A stretch of 64,000 nucleotides of DNA. Source: Klebsiella electrica. Lineage in GTDB: Bacteria; Pseudomonadota; Gammaproteobacteria; Enterobacterales; Enterobacteriaceae. A program made the position numbers and the translations under genes. Below the pieces are notes generated by a model, which saw nothing but the letters and a program-made list of their open reading frames with translations, was not told the origin of the DNA and did not search any database. Where the stretch lies: positions 3,286,001 to 3,350,000 of the forward strand of contig NZ_CP041247.1 in the NCBI RefSeq assembly GCF_006711645.1, given 5' to 3'. Shown one piece after another: positions 61,371 through 64,000 of this stretch (position 1 is its first letter; each line of letters begins with the position of its first letter).

Positions 61371-63872
61371 CTACAGCTCCAGCTCGCGCTGTAATAACCC
61401 GGCGATGGCCTCGCTGCTGTCGGCGGTGACCAGCGCGTGACGAAACGTCTCATGCATAATGCGCCGCGCCAGACGAGAGAATATACGCATATGCTGATCT
61501 CCGGCGGCATGCTTATTGAGGGTCAGCATAATCACAAATTGCGCTTCGTCATCTCCCCACGCCACCGGCCGGGCCAGACGAGCCACGCTGATGGTGGACT
61601 GCTCAATATGCTCCGACTTGCTGTGCGGAATGGCAAAGCTGAAGCCCAGCCCGGTCGAAAATACCGCTTCACGCGCCCAGAGGTCGGCCTCCAGCTTACG
61701 CGGGTAGCGGCAACGCCCCGCCAGCAGCAGATTATCGGTCATGCCTTTCAGCACCTCTTCTTTGCTGCGCCAGTCGCTGTTTAAGGTAATGCACTGCGTG
61801 GTAATCAGCGGCGCATCCTGCTGGGTCATGCGGAACTGGGCTAATACGTGTTCCACCTCCAGCGAGGTGCGACACTGCATGGCCTGGTTCAAAAGCTGAC
61901 GGCAGGCCCGACTGTCCAGCCGCGCCAGACGCGCTTTCGTCGCCGGGATCGCCGGCGCGCTCATGCTCAGTTCATCCAGCCCAAGCCCCACCAGCAGCGG
62001 CAGCACCGAGCCTTTCGCCCCCAGTTCACCGCACAGGCCGATCCATTTCCCCTGGCGATGTACCGCCTGCACGGCGTAGTCCAGCGCGCGCAAAAAAGCC
62101 GGATTGAGGCTGTTGTAGTGGCGCTTGACCTTGCTGTTATCGCGATCCACCGCCAGCAGATACTGCGTCAGGTCGTTGCTGCCGATACTGAAAAAATCGA
62201 TCTCTTCGCAACACTGGTCGATGATAAACATCACCGACGGCACTTCCAGCATGATACCCAACGGGATTTTCTCATCGAACGGAATATGTTCATCGCGCAG
62301 GGATTGCCTGGCTTCGGCCAGTCTTTCTTTCACCCACAAAACCTCCTCCATCGAGGAGATCATCGGAATCATAATTTTCAGCGGACCGTGCGCCGAGGCA
62401 CGCAGAATGGCCCTGAGCTGCGTGCGAAACAGCGTCTGGTACTCTTCGTAAATTCGCACCGCGCGATAGCCGAGGAAGGGGTTGTTTTCCGCCGGGATAT
62501 TAAGATAGGCCACCGGCTTATCGCCCCCGATATCCATCGTGCGAATAATCATGCTGCGACCGTTCGCCGGTTCCAGCGCCTGGCAAAAAATATTATAAAG
62601 TTCATCTTCAGACGGCGCGCCGGGCCGGTCCATATACAGCATTTCGGTACGAAACAGGCCCACCGCCTGCGCGCCGTTGCCAAACGCTGCGGCGGCTTCA
62701 ACGGAGTGGGCAATATTGGCCGCCACCTCCAGACGCAGCCCATCTTTTGTCACTCCGTCTTTATCAAGCCACGCCTGCTGCTGATGACGTAACTGCGCCG
62801 CAGCCCAGGCCTCCTGCTGGTAGTAACGCGTCACCGCTTCATCCGGGTTCACCGCCACCAGCCCGGCATTGCCGTCGATGTATACCGGTTGCCCCACCCA
62901 CGGCTGCAGCGCCGCCATCTCCACGCCAACCAGAGTCGGAATATTAAAAGAACGCGCCAGAATCACGGTATGCGAGGTGGTCCCGCCGCTGCTCAGCAGC
63001 AGGCCTTTCAGCCGCGTTTTATCCAGTTCCAGAAACTGGCTGGGCGTTAATTCATCGGCAAGACAAATCGCCGGGACGGTCAGCTTACCCGGGGCCGGGA
63101 AACGGGATTCGCCGTAGATATGCTGCAGGAGCTGGAAGCAGACATCGCGTACGTCCAGCACTCGCTCCTGTAAATAGCGGTTGCCGGAGCCACTGAACTG
63201 AGCGCAGAAGTGCTCGCCGCTGGCGACAATCGCCTGCGCGCAGCTCTGGCCGGTCAGCAGCCCGCCAAGCAGATGCTGGCGTAAAGAAGCATCCGTCGCC
63301 AGCGAACGATGCGCCTCCAGAATGGCGCCGGCGGTTCCGTCGTTATCCAGCAGCCGCAGCTCGATATTTTTGACCAGCAGCAGCAATCCTTGATCCAGCT
63401 GCGCCTGCTCGTGCTCAATACTCCCGGCAGCAGGCAACGGGCCCGGGTCGCGCAGATCGAAGGATTTCAGATGGATAAGCATGCCCCCTGCGCTCCCGGC
63501 ACACACCGGCAGTCCGTGGAACAGGAGGGGATTCAGCCGCGACAGCGATTCCGGAACCGGCTGAACCTCCATGCTTTCCGCCGTCGGCAACGGCGTATCG
63601 CAGTGCGGAAATTGATCGTCAATAAATGCCGACAGCGCAGCAAACGCCCGCTGCTCATCCTCACCGCTGATCATTAACTGGCACTCATCGCCCTGTATGG
63701 TGTTGGTTGCAATAATGGCCAGCGCGCTTTTCGCATTGCCGCGCAGGTCGCTGCGCGTATTCCACCAGTCAATAGCAGACACAAAGGTATTGCATAGCGT
63801 TTCCACCACACTGGCCGGACGAGCGTGGACGCCATTTGGCAAATCGCAACGAAATTTAATGACATGGGCCAT
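61371..63872 (-). CDS. ptsA: Multiphosphoryl transfer protein PtsA (HPr-EI-EIIA-Fru)
   Basis: A fused phosphotransferase system protein of 833 residues, same as E. coli PtsA. Order: HPr-like domain (residues 1-90, active His16 in NGVHARPAS), enzyme I (about 110-670, active His in SSGGTTSHTVILARS, PEP-site RTEMLYMDR and IPMISSMEEVLWVKE), and a C-terminal EIIA of the fructose/mannitol type (active His in FAIPHSKSEHI). The start MAHVIKF is the conserved one. In E. coli it is next to frw genes elsewhere on the chromosome. The partner EIIBC is not in the window, though it may lie beyond the right edge. Confidence 0.95.
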   Translation of the reverse strand: MAHVIKFRCDLPNGVHARPASVVETLCNTFVSAIDWWNTRSDLRGNAKSALAIIATNTIQGDECQLMISGEDEQRAFAALSAFIDDQFPHCDTPLPTAESMEVQPVPESLSRLNPLLFHGLPVCAGSAGGMLIHLKSFDLRDPGPLPAAGSIEHEQAQLDQGLLLLVKNIELRLLDNDGTAGAILEAHRSLATDASLRQHLLGGLLTGQSCAQAIVASGEHFCAQFSGSGNRYLQERVLDVRDVCFQLLQHIYGESRFPAPGKLTVPAICLADELTPSQFLELDKTRLKGLLLSSGGTTSHTVILARSFNIPTLVGVEMAALQPWVGQPVYIDGNAGLVAVNPDEAVTRYYQQEAWAAAQLRHQQQAWLDKDGVTKDGLRLEVAANIAHSVEAAAAFGNGAQAVGLFRTEMLYMDRPGAPSEDELYNIFCQALEPANGRSMIIRTMDIGGDKPVAYLNIPAENNPFLGYRAVRIYEEYQTLFRTQLRAILRASAHGPLKIMIPMISSMEEVLWVKERLAEARQSLRDEHIPFDEKIPLGIMLEVPSVMFIIDQCCEEIDFFSIGSNDLTQYLLAVDRDNSKVKRHYNSLNPAFLRALDYAVQAVHRQGKWIGLCGELGAKGSVLPLLVGLGLDELSMSAPAIPATKARLARLDSRACRQLLNQAMQCRTSLEVEHVLAQFRMTQQDAPLITTQCITLNSDWRSKEEVLKGMTDNLLLAGRCRYPRKLEADLWAREAVFSTGLGFSFAIPHSKSEHIEQSTISVARLARPVAWGDDEAQFVIMLTLNKHAAGDQHMRIFSRLARRIMHETFRHALVTADSSEAIAGLLQRELEL

Positions 63873-64000
63873 TGGCTTTCTCCTGAGCAAGACATCATGG
63901 CCTCAACGGTAAAGAAAGCACGCGGCCGGGACTACGCGAGAAAAGAGTGAATTACTGGAAAATTGTACACAGAGATCTTTTTTCTGTTCCGCATCACAAA

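Overview
The window comes from an enterobacterial chromosome, most likely the Klebsiella/Raoultella group and plausibly the K. oxytoca complex. The backbone follows the E. coli K-12 region from opgH to agp nearly gene for gene, and the proteins are very close to the E. coli ones. The species call is an inference from protein similarity, the Co-type nitrile hydratase and Klebsiella-like REP elements; no marker gene is present.

Layout. (1) 1-9000: opgH (cut by the window edge) and opgG face opgC, the osmoregulated periplasmic glucan genes. Next come ymdB, ycdZ, ycdY, ycdX and ghrA. Compared with E. coli, the curli operons, ymdA and clsC are missing here. (2) 9171-24073: two complete tRNA-Ser(GGA) genes (serX), each followed by ~183-bp repeats that carry the tRNA 3' tail, bracket about 14 kb of accessory DNA as perfect 412-bp direct repeats. 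(3) Inside lie two modules. One is an amine/amino-acid module: FAD oxidase, Rid protein, ornithine cyclodeaminase homologue, AraC regulator and APC permease. The other is a nitrile module: AraC regulator, outer-membrane channel, frameshifted truncated hemoglobin, amidase, Co-type nitrile hydratase alpha and beta, activator, CbtB and CbtA cobalt import, and a phosphatase-fold protein without its catalytic residues. (4) 24232-34435: an AT-rich accessory stretch with a chaperone-usher fimbrial operon, a LuxR-type regulator, a 1.4-kb non-coding region with a hexanucleotide repeat, a GGDEF diguanylate cyclase, a DUF1471 protein and an orphan protein. (5) 34796-58571: core genes again, namely an MFS transporter, phoH, efeUOB, a CNT nucleoside transporter, a DUF3574 lipoprotein, putP/putA, an LprI-like protein, rutR/rutABCDEFG, a KGG stress protein, wrbA, yccJ and agp. 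(6) 58728-63872: HxlR regulator and SDR, an SDR remnant, two small proteins, and ptsA, which is not next to agp in E. coli.

How it fits together. Nitrogen scavenging is a repeated theme. The nitrile module would turn R-CN into an amide and then acid plus ammonia, with its own cobalt supply. The amine module would oxidise an amine or amino acid. The rut operon releases nitrogen from pyrimidines behind a sigma-54 promoter, and put degrades proline. A sigma-54-type promoter and an NtrC-like palindrome inside the island suggest it is tied to nitrogen control. No integrase, transposase, CRISPR array or phage gene was seen. The island boundaries fit homologous exchange between serX copies better than site-specific integration.
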